From NCBI GenBank assembly GCA_017306245.1, contig JAFKIY010000006.1, positions 1 to 64,000 on the forward strand: DNA of 64,000 bases, given 5' to 3'. A program made the translations under genes and the position numbers. The notes under the pieces were generated by a model that saw only the letters and a list, made by a program, of their open reading frames with translations, was not told the DNA's origin and searched no databases. Below are positions 16,182-23,883 of this stretch, piece by piece (the stretch's first letter is position 1; every line of letters begins with the position of its first letter). The stretch comes from Micrococcales bacterium. GTDB taxonomy: Bacteria; Actinomycetota; Actinomycetes; Actinomycetales; Microbacteriaceae.

Positions 16182-16580
16182 ATGTCTCGACTGCTGATCC
16201 GCCTCATCATCAACGCCATCGCACTGTGGCTCACGACCCTCGTGTTGAGCCCCCACGTCTGGGTGGAAGCATTCGCCCCCGGCGACACGTTCGCGGTCGT
16301 TCTCACCTATCTGCTTGTCGCACTCATCTTCGGGGTCGTGAACGGCATCATCGGCAATTTCATCCGGATCGTTGCCTTCCCGGTGTACATCCTCACTCTC
16401 GGGCTCATCGCGCTCGTCGTGAATGCGCTGCTTCTGCTGCTCGTGAGTTGGATTTCGGGGCTGCTCGGATTCGGCCTCCACATCGAAGACTTCTGGTGGG
16501 GTCTGCTCGGCGCTGTCGTGCTCGCGCTGCTCAGCTGGCTGATCGGGATCATCCTTCGGCCCTTCGTCAAGAAGCGCTAG
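16182..16580 (+). CDS. Phage holin family 4 (membrane) protein
   Basis: 132 residues with four hydrophobic helices: [20 protein letters not shown], a second around [20 protein letters not shown], a third around [22 protein letters not shown] and a fourth around [19 protein letters not shown]. The [20 protein letters not shown] motif marks the PF04020 (YvlD-like) family. Despite the holin name, members are chromosomal membrane proteins of unknown role, and nothing phage-like is nearby. It converges with the hydrolase gene, overlapping by 4 bp. Confidence 0.85.
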   Translation: MSRLLIRLIINAIALWLTTLVLSPHVWVEAFAPGDTFAVVLTYLLVALIFGVVNGIIGNFIRIVAFPVYILTLGLIALVVNALLLLLVSWISGLLGFGLHIEDFWWGLLGAVVLALLSWLIGIILRPFVKKR

Positions 16581-17992
16581 CCCCCGGTCCTCTCTGCGCG
16601 GTACGCCGTCGAAGTGACGGTGTCGTAGTGCGGATGATTCAGCCGCGCCACCGCGTCCCCGATCGCCCCGTTGTGCGACGCATCGACGAGGCGGGCCGTG
16701 TCGAGGTAGTTGGACAGTTGATGGGCGGGCAGGATGAACTCCGACGTGGGCGGCGGACCGTCGAAGAGCTGCCTGCGCACGATCACCGGGTTCGACGATG
16801 CGAATGTGCCTCCGAGCGCCGGAACGAGATCGTTCGAGTGCTCGATGGCGAGGTAGGGGATGTCATGCGGCACGCTCACCTGGCCGGCGGGCGCGCCGAC
16901 CGTGAGCAACCCGTCCACCGCGTAGTCGCCTGACGCGGCCACCTGCGCCGCGATCAATCCGCCCTGGGAGTATCCGGTGAGAGTCACGGGCGAATTCGAG
17001 TGGATTCCTGCCATCCGCATCGCCTCCTTCACGGCCCGATAGGAGCCCGCTTCGGCGCCGGACATCGCCGTGACGTTGCTCGTCATGTCCCATGGTTCGG
17101 AGTCGCCTGCCACCGACAGTTCTGCGGTTCCCGCGATGTACACCTCGAACCGATCCGGCAGTCCGGGCGTCGAGTACCGGTCGATGCGCACCTGCTCGGA
17201 CTGGGTGGGGATGCGTTCCACCCGATCCCGGATGCCCTCCGCGTTGCTCAACCCCGTCGCGGTGGCGCCCGTCCTGACCCGAACCGGTGTTTCGCGAAGA
17301 AGGCCGACCCCGGCGGCAAGTCCGGCGACCATTCCCGCGGAGGTGTCGACACCGAAGACGCCGAGGCCTTCGTCGCCGAACAGGCTGCCCAGTTCCCGCG
17401 GAACCCGAACCACCCCCCACGCCGCATCGTCCGCGCTCATCACGGTGAGCCGGACTGCCTGCACGAACCCCGGGTCGGACAGCGCTGCAGAATTCTCGTG
17501 GAACCAGCGCTTCAGATTCGACAGGACCGCGGCGCGGGAGGGCTGCGGCAGCGCCGCGAACGCTGCGAACCAGGCGGCCCCGAACACCGCCGCGCCGGGC
17601 AGCAGGATGGCCAGGAGAATCGGGGCGATCGAACCGACGAGGTAGCCGAGTTGCGCAGACAGGGTTTGCCCGAGTCGATCGGCGAATCGTTCGGCGGCCT
17701 CGTACCCGTCGGCGGCGCTCACGACACCTCTGGCCAGCACTGCGCAGTCGTCGATCGCCTGCGCGAGTGCGCGGATCCCGTCGTCGATGGCGGTTTCGGC
17801 CAGCAGCGCACTGCGCGGCGCATCCGCGGCAGCCAGAATTCCGTTGCCGATCACGCGATCCAGCGACGCGACCTCCCGCCGAAGAGCGTTCAGCTGCCCT
17901 TCCGCCCGATTCAGCCTTCTGGATTCCTCCACGAGAGCGGTCGTGAACACCGAGGTCGTGCCCGGCCCGCCGACCGCGAGGTCGTCAGACAC
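16577..17992 (-). CDS. Lipase-like alpha/beta hydrolase with N-terminal helical and hydrophobic region
   Basis: 471 residues. The first 110 residues are helical with heptad character (EESRRLNRAEGQLNALRREVASLD), and residues about 117-148 are a long hydrophobic stretch. The C-terminal half is an alpha/beta hydrolase core with nucleophile elbow GYSQGG (S342), probable acid D388 (EHSNDLVPALGG) and probable base H424 (PAHQLSNYL). This resembles lipase-type proteins encoded beside WXG100-like partners in actinobacteria. Its start overlaps the upstream 90-residue gene by 8 bp. The substrate and site of action are not shown. Confidence 0.75.
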   Translation of the reverse strand: MSDDLAVGGPGTTSVFTTALVEESRRLNRAEGQLNALRREVASLDRVIGNGILAAADAPRSALLAETAIDDGIRALAQAIDDCAVLARGVVSAADGYEAAERFADRLGQTLSAQLGYLVGSIAPILLAILLPGAAVFGAAWFAAFAALPQPSRAAVLSNLKRWFHENSAALSDPGFVQAVRLTVMSADDAAWGVVRVPRELGSLFGDEGLGVFGVDTSAGMVAGLAAGVGLLRETPVRVRTGATATGLSNAEGIRDRVERIPTQSEQVRIDRYSTPGLPDRFEVYIAGTAELSVAGDSEPWDMTSNVTAMSGAEAGSYRAVKEAMRMAGIHSNSPVTLTGYSQGGLIAAQVAASGDYAVDGLLTVGAPAGQVSVPHDIPYLAIEHSNDLVPALGGTFASSNPVIVRRQLFDGPPPTSEFILPAHQLSNYLDTARLVDASHNGAIGDAVARLNHPHYDTVTSTAYRAERTGG

Positions 17993-18257
17993 GCCCAGCC
18001 AACGTGGCTGCGGCGTGACGGCTCTCCGCTTCCGCGCGCTCCAGGCTGGAGCGCGCGAGCTCGAGCTGTGCGGTCAGCCGACGGACAAGCTCATCGTGCG
18101 CGTCGCGTGCGAGACCGGTCCACTCCTCCGGCTGCACGGCGGAAACATCCGACGACATCACGTCGGCGATTCGACGCACGACCACGCCCAGGCGGTCGGC
18201 CTGCGCGTCCAGCAGGATGCGAAGGCAAGACGCGGCGGAAGGGTCTGTCAGGTCCAC
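17985..18257 (-). CDS. WXG100-like small helical protein
   Basis: 90 residues, GTG start with GAAAGG upstream. The protein is almost all helical, with W46-T-G48 at the middle in PEEWTGLARDAHDEL, matching the WxGxAxxA turn of WXG100/ESAT-6-like proteins, which form helical hairpins and are secreted by type VII systems. It is translationally coupled to the hydrolase gene, so the two may form a pair. No type VII ATPase or membrane genes are in the window, so secretion is only inferred. Confidence 0.7.
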   Translation of the reverse strand: MDLTDPSAASCLRILLDAQADRLGVVVRRIADVMSSDVSAVQPEEWTGLARDAHDELVRRLTAQLELARSSLERAEAESRHAAATLAGRV

Positions 18258-18443
18258 TTTGCACCTTTCGTTCCGCCACGGGAGCGCCTTGCCAAGCCAC
18301 TCCGCCGAACCGCCATACCCCATCGTGGCCCGCTCGCCGTCGGGCGTTCTGCGGGACGTGGAACACCGGGCACGATGCGCCAAGACCTGCCCTTGTGGAG
18401 GAGTGGACTGCTCGCTCGAGCCAATCTGCAGGAGAATGGAGCC

Positions 18444-18968
18444 ATGAGCTTCGATCGCACCCTCGACGAATCGGCTCTGTTCCGGATTTGCTTCGTGTGC
18501 ACAGGGAACATCTGCCGCTCCCCGATGGCGGAAGCGGTCTTCCGCGACCTCGTCAAGCGCTTCGGCTACGCCGGTTCGATCACGGTGATCTCCGCCGGCA
18601 CCGGCGACTGGCACGTCGGCGAACCCTCCGACGACCGCACCCTCGCTGCTCTCACCGCGCACGGCTACAACGGGTCCGGGCACCGCGCCAAACAGTTCGA
18701 TCCCGAATGGTTTGACCAGCTCGACCTCGTCGTGGGATTCGATCGGAGCCACGAACGCATCCTCAAATCCTGGGCCCCCACCGACGAGGACCGCGGCAAA
18801 GTGCAGCTTCTGCTGAGCTTCGATCAGGACCAATCCGGCCTCCTCGAAGTTCCGGACCCGTATTATTCGGATGCGGCAATGTTTGACAGCGTGCTCGGAC
18901 TGATCGAGCACGCGAGCACCGCGCTCTTCCACCAGGTTGAGCCGGGAATTCGACGGAGAGTCTCATGA
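18444..18968 (+). CDS. Low molecular weight protein-tyrosine phosphatase
   Basis: 174 residues. The P-loop FVCTGNICRSP (C19-X5-R25) is the active site, and the general acid aspartate is in VPDPYY near the C-terminus, as in Wzb/PtpA enzymes. It dephosphorylates tyrosine on proteins. It overlaps purB by 4 bp (ATGA), so the two are co-translated. The ATG at 18444 has AGGAG 9 nt upstream. The N-terminal extension of about 10 residues before the fold is short and not unusual. Confidence 0.92.
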   Translation: MSFDRTLDESALFRICFVCTGNICRSPMAEAVFRDLVKRFGYAGSITVISAGTGDWHVGEPSDDRTLAALTAHGYNGSGHRAKQFDPEWFDQLDLVVGFDRSHERILKSWAPTDEDRGKVQLLLSFDQDQSGLLEVPDPYYSDAAMFDSVLGLIEHASTALFHQVEPGIRRRVS

Positions 18969-20347
18969 CCCAGCTGCCCCCACAGCCACTCAGCCCTCTC
19001 GACGGCCGTTACCGTGACGCCGTGAGCGCTCTGGGCGATCATCTGTCTGAGGCGGCCCTGAACCGCGCGCGCCTGCGCGTGGAGATCGAATGGCTGCTGT
19101 TCCTCACCGATCACCGGATGTTCGGCTCGGAGCCGCTCGCCGAGCACGAGAAGACGGCGCTTCGGGCGGTCGCCACCGGCTTCGGCGAGGACGACATCCG
19201 CGAACTCGCCGAGCTGGAGGCCGGTACCCGGCACGACGTCAAAGCGGTCGAGTACTTTTTGCGGAATCGGCTGGACGCCCTGAACATCACGGGGGTTTCT
19301 GAACTCGTGCACTTCGGCGCCACGAGCGAGGACATCAACAACCTCTCCTATGCGCTGTCCATCGACTCGGCCCTGCGAGCGGTGTGGCTCCCGAAGTTCC
19401 ACTCGGTCATCCGCAGGCTCCGCGAGTTCGCCCTCGAACACCGCGCCGTGCCGATGCTCGCCAGAACGCACGGTCAGCCGGCGACCCCCACGACGGTCGG
19501 CAAGGAATTCGCGGTGTTTGCGGCCCGCCTCGACCGGATAGCGCGCCAGATCGGCGCCACAGAGTCTCTGGCGAAGTTCAGCGGCGCAACCGGCACGTTC
19601 GCCGCGCATCTGGCGGCCGACCCGGACGCGGACTGGGCCTCGCTGTCCCGCGAGTTCGTGGAGTCTCTGGGGCTCAGCTGGAACCCGCTCACCACCCAGA
19701 TCGAATCCCACGACTGGCAGGCGGAACTTTACGCGCGCATCAGCCATGCCAATCGGGTGCTTCACAACCTGTGCACGGATGTCTGGACGTACATCTCGAT
19801 GGGCTACTTCACGCAGATCCCCGCCGAAGGTGCCACCGGGTCCTCGACCATGCCGCACAAGGTGAACCCCATCCGGTTCGAGAACGCGGAATCCAACCTG
19901 GAACTGTCGAGTGCCATCCTCGAATCGCTCGCGGCGACGCTCGTGACCTCCCGCCTCCAGCGCGACCTCACGGACTCGAGCGCGCAACGCAACATCGGGA
20001 TCGGGTTCGGCCACTCCCTCCTCGCGCTGGACAACATCCTCCGCGGGCTCGACGAAATTGCGGTGAACGAGGCGCAGCTTGCCCGGGACCTGGACGAGAA
20101 CTGGGAGGTGCTCGCGGAGGCGATCCAAACCGTCATCCGTGCGGAGATCACCGCCGGCCGGAGCACCATCACCGATCCGTATGCGCTCCTCAAGGAGCTC
20201 ACGCGGGGCAAGCAGGTCGGTTCGGAGGTGCTCGCGGAGTTCATCGGCGGGCTGGATATCGGCGAGGATGCCAGACAGCGGCTGCTCGCGCTCGCCCCAG
20301 CCGCCTACACTGGGATTGCGTCGAAACTGGTCGATTTCCTGGAGTGA
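18965..20347 (+). CDS. purB: Adenylosuccinate lyase
   Basis: 460 residues, fumarase/aspartase superfamily. It catalyses two steps of purine synthesis: SAICAR to AICAR and adenylosuccinate to AMP. The signature GSSTMPHKVNP (residues 292-302) carries the catalytic serine loop, and H169 in ARTHGQPATP is the probable acid/base. TSEDINN (120-126) is also conserved. It is the longer form with 460 residues, as in E. coli. It is coupled to the tyrosine phosphatase gene, and its stop lies 3 nt from the convergent small membrane protein gene. Confidence 0.95.
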   Translation: MTQLPPQPLSPLDGRYRDAVSALGDHLSEAALNRARLRVEIEWLLFLTDHRMFGSEPLAEHEKTALRAVATGFGEDDIRELAELEAGTRHDVKAVEYFLRNRLDALNITGVSELVHFGATSEDINNLSYALSIDSALRAVWLPKFHSVIRRLREFALEHRAVPMLARTHGQPATPTTVGKEFAVFAARLDRIARQIGATESLAKFSGATGTFAAHLAADPDADWASLSREFVESLGLSWNPLTTQIESHDWQAELYARISHANRVLHNLCTDVWTYISMGYFTQIPAEGATGSSTMPHKVNPIRFENAESNLELSSAILESLAATLVTSRLQRDLTDSSAQRNIGIGFGHSLLALDNILRGLDEIAVNEAQLARDLDENWEVLAEAIQTVIRAEITAGRSTITDPYALLKELTRGKQVGSEVLAEFIGGLDIGEDARQRLLALAPAAYTGIASKLVDFLE

Positions 20348-20350
20348 TGA

Positions 20351-20599
20351 TCAGTGGGCGGTGCGATTCTGCTCATCGAGATCGTCGAGTTCGTCGGCAT
20401 TCGGTTTGGCCGACAGCGCCAGCAACGCGATCGTCATGATCGCGAGGATGAACGCGACCCCGAAGCCGATTCCGGCGAGCCACCACTCCCTCGTCGTGAA
20501 GAGAATCACCAGCCCCGTGAACGCACCGATGATGGCGGAAATCGAGAGAAGTTCCAGCGGGCGGAGTCGGTCCCGGAGGGTGGGAGTGTGCATGGTCAT
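20351..20599 (-). CDS. Small membrane protein, 82 aa
   Basis: Two hydrophobic helices (ISAIIGAFTGLVILFTTREWW and GIGFGVAFILAIMTIALLALS) are followed by an acidic hydrophilic tail (ADELDDLDEQ). Its ATG overlaps the stop of the upstream gene (ATGA), so it is translated together with that membrane protein. The family is not recognised with certainty; small two-helix proteins of this sort are common beside purB in Microbacteriaceae. Confidence 0.75.
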   Translation of the reverse strand: MTMHTPTLRDRLRPLELLSISAIIGAFTGLVILFTTREWWLAGIGFGVAFILAIMTIALLALSAKPNADELDDLDEQNRTAH

Positions 20600-21228
20600 T
20601 GTCCTGTCACTGGTTCGCTGGCCGCCGGTTCGGCGCGGGCTGACCACCGGCTCGAAAGTCCGCCGATCGCCAAATACACTCCCACCAGAATCGCATACGC
20701 GCCGAAAATTCCCACAACGATGATCTGCGAGGTGAGGACTCCGCTGGCCGCCGCACCCGCATCGGTCGCGGACCACGGGAGCGAATAGTCCGCCGGAACA
20801 AGGAGGACCGCGATCGCCAGCAGTGCAGTGAGCACGCCAACGGCAATCCAGTCGCGCGCGGCGTCGTGCCTGCCGCGGCCGCGAAGCCCGAGGTAGAGCT
20901 CGAGAAAGCCCGTGACGGCACCGAAGATGATCACGAGGAGAAACAGCGCGCCGGGCCCCGAGCCGTTCACCATGAGCGCGGCAACTCCGCACCCTGCGGA
21001 TACGGAGGCAAGCAGGAGGGACACCGCCCGAAGGTGGCGGTTTTCCAGCCGGAAGGACCCCCAGCCCATCAGGATGCCCGTCGCGAGCGCGAACGCGCCG
21101 AACGTGATGAGGCCGAAGGAGGCGGTGTGGTCGGCCGAGAACGTGATCACGATCCCGACGGCGAGGGCGGGAATCGCGCGGAGCAACTGCACCGGCCAGT
21201 ACCCGGCCCGTGCCTGTGCTGCGGACAC
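20596..21228 (-). CDS. Multi-pass membrane protein, DUF308/HdeD-like
   Basis: 210 residues with six to seven hydrophobic helices. It begins after a GTG at 21228 with AGAGGT upstream: VSAAQARAGYWPVQLLRAIPALAVGIVITFSADHTASFG. The pattern of short paired helices with FGAFALATGILMGWG resembles HdeD/DUF308 proteins. Homologs are sometimes labelled acyl-CoA synthetase, which this sequence does not support because no AMP-binding motif is present. It is in an operon with the following 82-residue protein. Confidence 0.75.
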   Translation of the reverse strand: MSAAQARAGYWPVQLLRAIPALAVGIVITFSADHTASFGLITFGAFALATGILMGWGSFRLENRHLRAVSLLLASVSAGCGVAALMVNGSGPGALFLLVIIFGAVTGFLELYLGLRGRGRHDAARDWIAVGVLTALLAIAVLLVPADYSLPWSATDAGAAASGVLTSQIIVVGIFGAYAILVGVYLAIGGLSSRWSARAEPAASEPVTGQ

Positions 21229-21382
21229 GTGACCTCTTTTCCTGAACGGAGTCCGCGGTGATCGCGGCATGCCCGATGGACGCGCCGGGCACCTCCAGCT
21301 TACGCGCTCACCAATACCGAAGGAGCCTCGACTGTTGGGCACCGTCGGCCGGGAAGAATTTCCGCAGTCCTCGGTTCCGCGC

Positions 21383-22015
21383 CTAATGCACCGGTCGTCG
21401 GGGTGCGAATGCGCCGCGCATCATGTCGATGAGTCCGTGAACGTGCGCCGGCAGGCTCTCCGGATCGACAGGCTGGGACATGAGCCACAGGTCCATCGCT
21501 TCACCCATTCCGAGGGCTACGGTAATCAGGAGGGAGGCCGGCAGGTCATCCCTGATGGCACCCACTCGCTGGCCCGCGGCGAGCGCCTGCTCGATCCAGG
21601 GGACGGATGCCTGCTCGAGTTCTCCCTGCACCTCCTGGAATGCCGGGTTTTTCGCTGCGGCGGACCAGCCGCGAAGCATCGCCGCCAGCTGCGGGGAGGC
21701 GGCAAGCGCCTGCAGCAGCTGCCGATAGTAGTCCTCCAGCGCGGACCAGAATGTTTCGGCGTCGCCAGCGTCGAAGTCGGGCGGCGGGCCGACTTGTTCG
21801 AAAAGTCCCGCGAACTCGGTCTGCGCGACGTAGGCGTAAAGGTCCTCTTTGCCGTCGAAGTAGTAGTACATCGAGCCTTTGGAGATCCCGGCCGCCTCGA
21901 TCACCCGATTGAGCGAGGCGTCGTGGAATCCGTGCGCCGCGAACTCCTCGAGCGCCGCCTGAAGTATCGCCTGCTGTTGGTGCGGCGGAAGCTTCAGGAA
22001 TCGAGGGCGAGCCAT
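21383..22015 (-). CDS. TetR family transcriptional regulator
   Basis: 210 residues. The N-terminal helix-turn-helix (residues about 8-55) reads AILQAALEEFAAHGFHDASLNRVIEAAGISKGSMYYYFDGKEDLYAYV, fully typical of TetR. The rest is the ligand-binding/dimer domain. It starts 4 nt after the FAD monooxygenase stop, so both are in one transcript led by the monooxygenase, and the palindrome 23231-23258 is its likely operator. Autoregulation and induction by the substrate of the enzyme are the simplest model. Confidence 0.92.
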   Translation of the reverse strand: MARPRFLKLPPHQQQAILQAALEEFAAHGFHDASLNRVIEAAGISKGSMYYYFDGKEDLYAYVAQTEFAGLFEQVGPPPDFDAGDAETFWSALEDYYRQLLQALAASPQLAAMLRGWSAAAKNPAFQEVQGELEQASVPWIEQALAAGQRVGAIRDDLPASLLITVALGMGEAMDLWLMSQPVDPESLPAHVHGLIDMMRGAFAPRRPVH

Positions 22016-22019
22016 TCGA

Positions 22020-23204
22020 TCAGCGTATCGGGCCTGCTTCCGGGAACGCGGGGAGTTCGACAGCGTCGTGGAAGCTCCGCCCCATCACCATGTCGGCCAC
22101 CTTCGGCAGACCCATCATCTTCAGGACCGTGTTTCTTGTGAATAACTGGAGGTGGTTCTTCGGGGCGAATGCGAGCCCGAGGCCCTGTGCGGCGTCCTGC
22201 TTGGATCGGATGAGCGGGGCCAACCGCTCGTGGTAGCGCGCGAATGCCTCGCGATGATCGCTGTTCGCGGCAAGCTCTGTCGCCAGCGTGTAACCCTCCA
22301 CCATTCCCAGCGCAGAGCCCTGGCCGGCAAGAAACGACGGGCATGCTCCCGCGTCGCCGACGAGGGCGATGCGGCCTTTCGACCAGGACGGCATCCGGAT
22401 CTGGCTCACCGAGTCGAAATAGAAATAGTTCGCGCCGGACATGACGTCGAGCATGGCGGGCACTTCCCACCCGGCATTCGCAAGCTTGTCGCGCAACAGC
22501 GCCTCTTGCGCCGGACGGTCGGTCGGAACCTCCCCGTCATGCCGAACCGAGAACAGGAACAGGGTGATGTCGTCCCGCAGGGAAAGCCGAAGCGCCTGGA
22601 AGCCAATGTCCGCATACATCATGGCAGTGAGCTCATTCCGCATGGGATAACCGGTTCCCTGAAATGCGGCCACGAACATTCCCAAGTACTTTTCGTAGTC
22701 GACATCCGGCCCGAATGCGAGCCGCCGCACGCGGGAGTGAAGGCCGTCAGCACCGATGACCAGGTCGAAGTCGCGCGTGTTTCCGCATTCGAAAGTGACC
22801 CGTACCCGATTTCCGTCATCGTCGAGCTTCTGGACCGTGTCTCCCAGAATGAGTTCGACGTCGTCCGCGAAAGACTCGTAAATGACGGCCGCCAGGTCGG
22901 ACCGCGCGATACTCAGGTACTTCTTCGCCGACTCGATGATCACCTCGGGCGTGAAGGATGCCACCTTCCGTCCATCCCGATTGATCGCCCTCGCCTCGGT
23001 CATCACGTATCCGCGGCGCCGAAGCTCCGGGACGATCCCCATCTTATCGGCCACATCGAATCCCGCACCCCAGAAATCTATGAGGTATCCGCCCCGTCGC
23101 AACTGGGGCGCGTGTTCGACGATCGTGACGTCGTGACCGGCTTTGTTCAACCAGAATGCCGTCGTCGGCCCGGCAATTCCTGCGCCGACAATCACTACCT
23201 TCAC
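22020..23204 (-). CDS. FAD-dependent monooxygenase (aromatic hydroxylase type)
   Basis: 394 residues. The N-terminal dinucleotide fold has VVIVGAGIAGPTTAFWLNKAGHDVTIVEH (GxGxxG and the acidic residue for ribose). The internal DLVIGADGLHSRVRR is the DG motif of group A flavin monooxygenases, and KGRIALVGDAGACPSFLAGQGSALGMVEGYTLA is the GD motif that binds FAD phosphate. Group A enzymes hydroxylate aromatics or inactivate antibiotics such as tetracycline and rifampicin. A strong AGGAGGAG site precedes the GTG start. The substrate is not known. Confidence 0.9.
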   Translation of the reverse strand: MKVVIVGAGIAGPTTAFWLNKAGHDVTIVEHAPQLRRGGYLIDFWGAGFDVADKMGIVPELRRRGYVMTEARAINRDGRKVASFTPEVIIESAKKYLSIARSDLAAVIYESFADDVELILGDTVQKLDDDGNRVRVTFECGNTRDFDLVIGADGLHSRVRRLAFGPDVDYEKYLGMFVAAFQGTGYPMRNELTAMMYADIGFQALRLSLRDDITLFLFSVRHDGEVPTDRPAQEALLRDKLANAGWEVPAMLDVMSGANYFYFDSVSQIRMPSWSKGRIALVGDAGACPSFLAGQGSALGMVEGYTLATELAANSDHREAFARYHERLAPLIRSKQDAAQGLGLAFAPKNHLQLFTRNTVLKMMGLPKVADMVMGRSFHDAVELPAFPEAGPIR

Positions 23205-23230
23205 GTTGTCTCCTCCTCTCGCTAACGAAT

Positions 23231-23258
23231 TAGACCACCAGTCTAGACCGGTGGTCTA
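23231..23258. promoter_or_regulatory. 28-bp palindromic operator, probable TetR target
   Basis: The arms TAGACCACC and GGTGGTCTA are perfect, and the 10-bp centre is also symmetric apart from one base pair. It lies 26 nt upstream of the monooxygenase start and between divergent genes. Confidence 0.8.
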
Positions 23259-23268
23259 TGTTTTTCAA
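23240..23268 (-). promoter_or_regulatory. Promoter of the monooxygenase-tetR operon
   Basis: On the minus strand -35 TTGAAA (23263-23268) and -10 TAGACT (23240-23245) are separated by exactly 17 nt. The TetR operator covers the -10 and most of the spacer. Confidence 0.65.
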
Positions 23269-23285
23269 CGGGATCCGTGTTCGAG

Positions 23286-23804
23286 ATGGCTGTGAATATC
23301 GAGTCGAACGAGCGACAGGACGGACCGTTGACAGATGAAGTCCGCGTCGACTTGACTGATCGCATGTCGGAGTCGCTGACACGTGGGCGACGCCTGAGAC
23401 TGCGCATTGCAGGCGTATTGAGCATTATTCTCGGCCTTGGGTTCGGGATCCCCGCCGCCTACGGCGCGTGGTATTGGTCCAACTACTACCACCAGGTCTG
23501 GATGTTCCTCGGCTACCCGACGAATGGCGGCGGTCTTTCCGTGCAGTGGGGCATTCCGAACTCTCTGCCCCTGATGTTGACCTTCGTCGCGGTGTGCGCG
23601 GCTGGAGTGGTGTGTGGCGCACTGCTGCTGGCGCAACGGCGGGCAGGAGTCGTCCTTGCTCTTGGTTTGCTGCCGATAGAACTATTTTTCTGGATCGGTT
23701 TTGTGCTCCCCTTCGCCTTTCCCCTCGGCCTCAGCAGAGTTGTACTCGTGCTCTGGCCCTCCGGGTTGACTCGTCCGCGCGACATGACCCGTCCAACCCA
23801 GTGA
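23286..23804 (+). CDS. Hypothetical membrane protein, about 172 aa
   Basis: After a charged N-terminus (NIESNERQDG, then LTDEVRVDLTDRMSE) there are four hydrophobic helices: LRIAGVLSIILGLGFGIPAAYG, SLPLMLTFVAVCAAGVVCGALLLA, VVLALGLLPIELFFWIGFVLPF and a last one at FPLGLSRVVLVLWPSG. Start choice is uncertain: GTG 23277, ATG 23286 or a TTG at 23328. It is divergent from the FAD monooxygenase, so the shared operator may affect it. Codon use fits the neighbours. The family is not recognised. Confidence 0.65.
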   Translation: MAVNIESNERQDGPLTDEVRVDLTDRMSESLTRGRRLRLRIAGVLSIILGLGFGIPAAYGAWYWSNYYHQVWMFLGYPTNGGGLSVQWGIPNSLPLMLTFVAVCAAGVVCGALLLAQRRAGVVLALGLLPIELFFWIGFVLPFAFPLGLSRVVLVLWPSGLTRPRDMTRPTQ

Positions 23805-23883
23805 AATACCCCCTCGCTCAGGACCGCTTCCGACATCATTGTGTCCAATTGCGGCGGCGCGTGGACACCGCCATTACGCTGCG

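Noticed and set aside
16182-16580. Prophage remnant suggested by the holin name
   Set aside because: The family is a chromosomal membrane protein family; no other phage gene, att site or shift in codon use is present.
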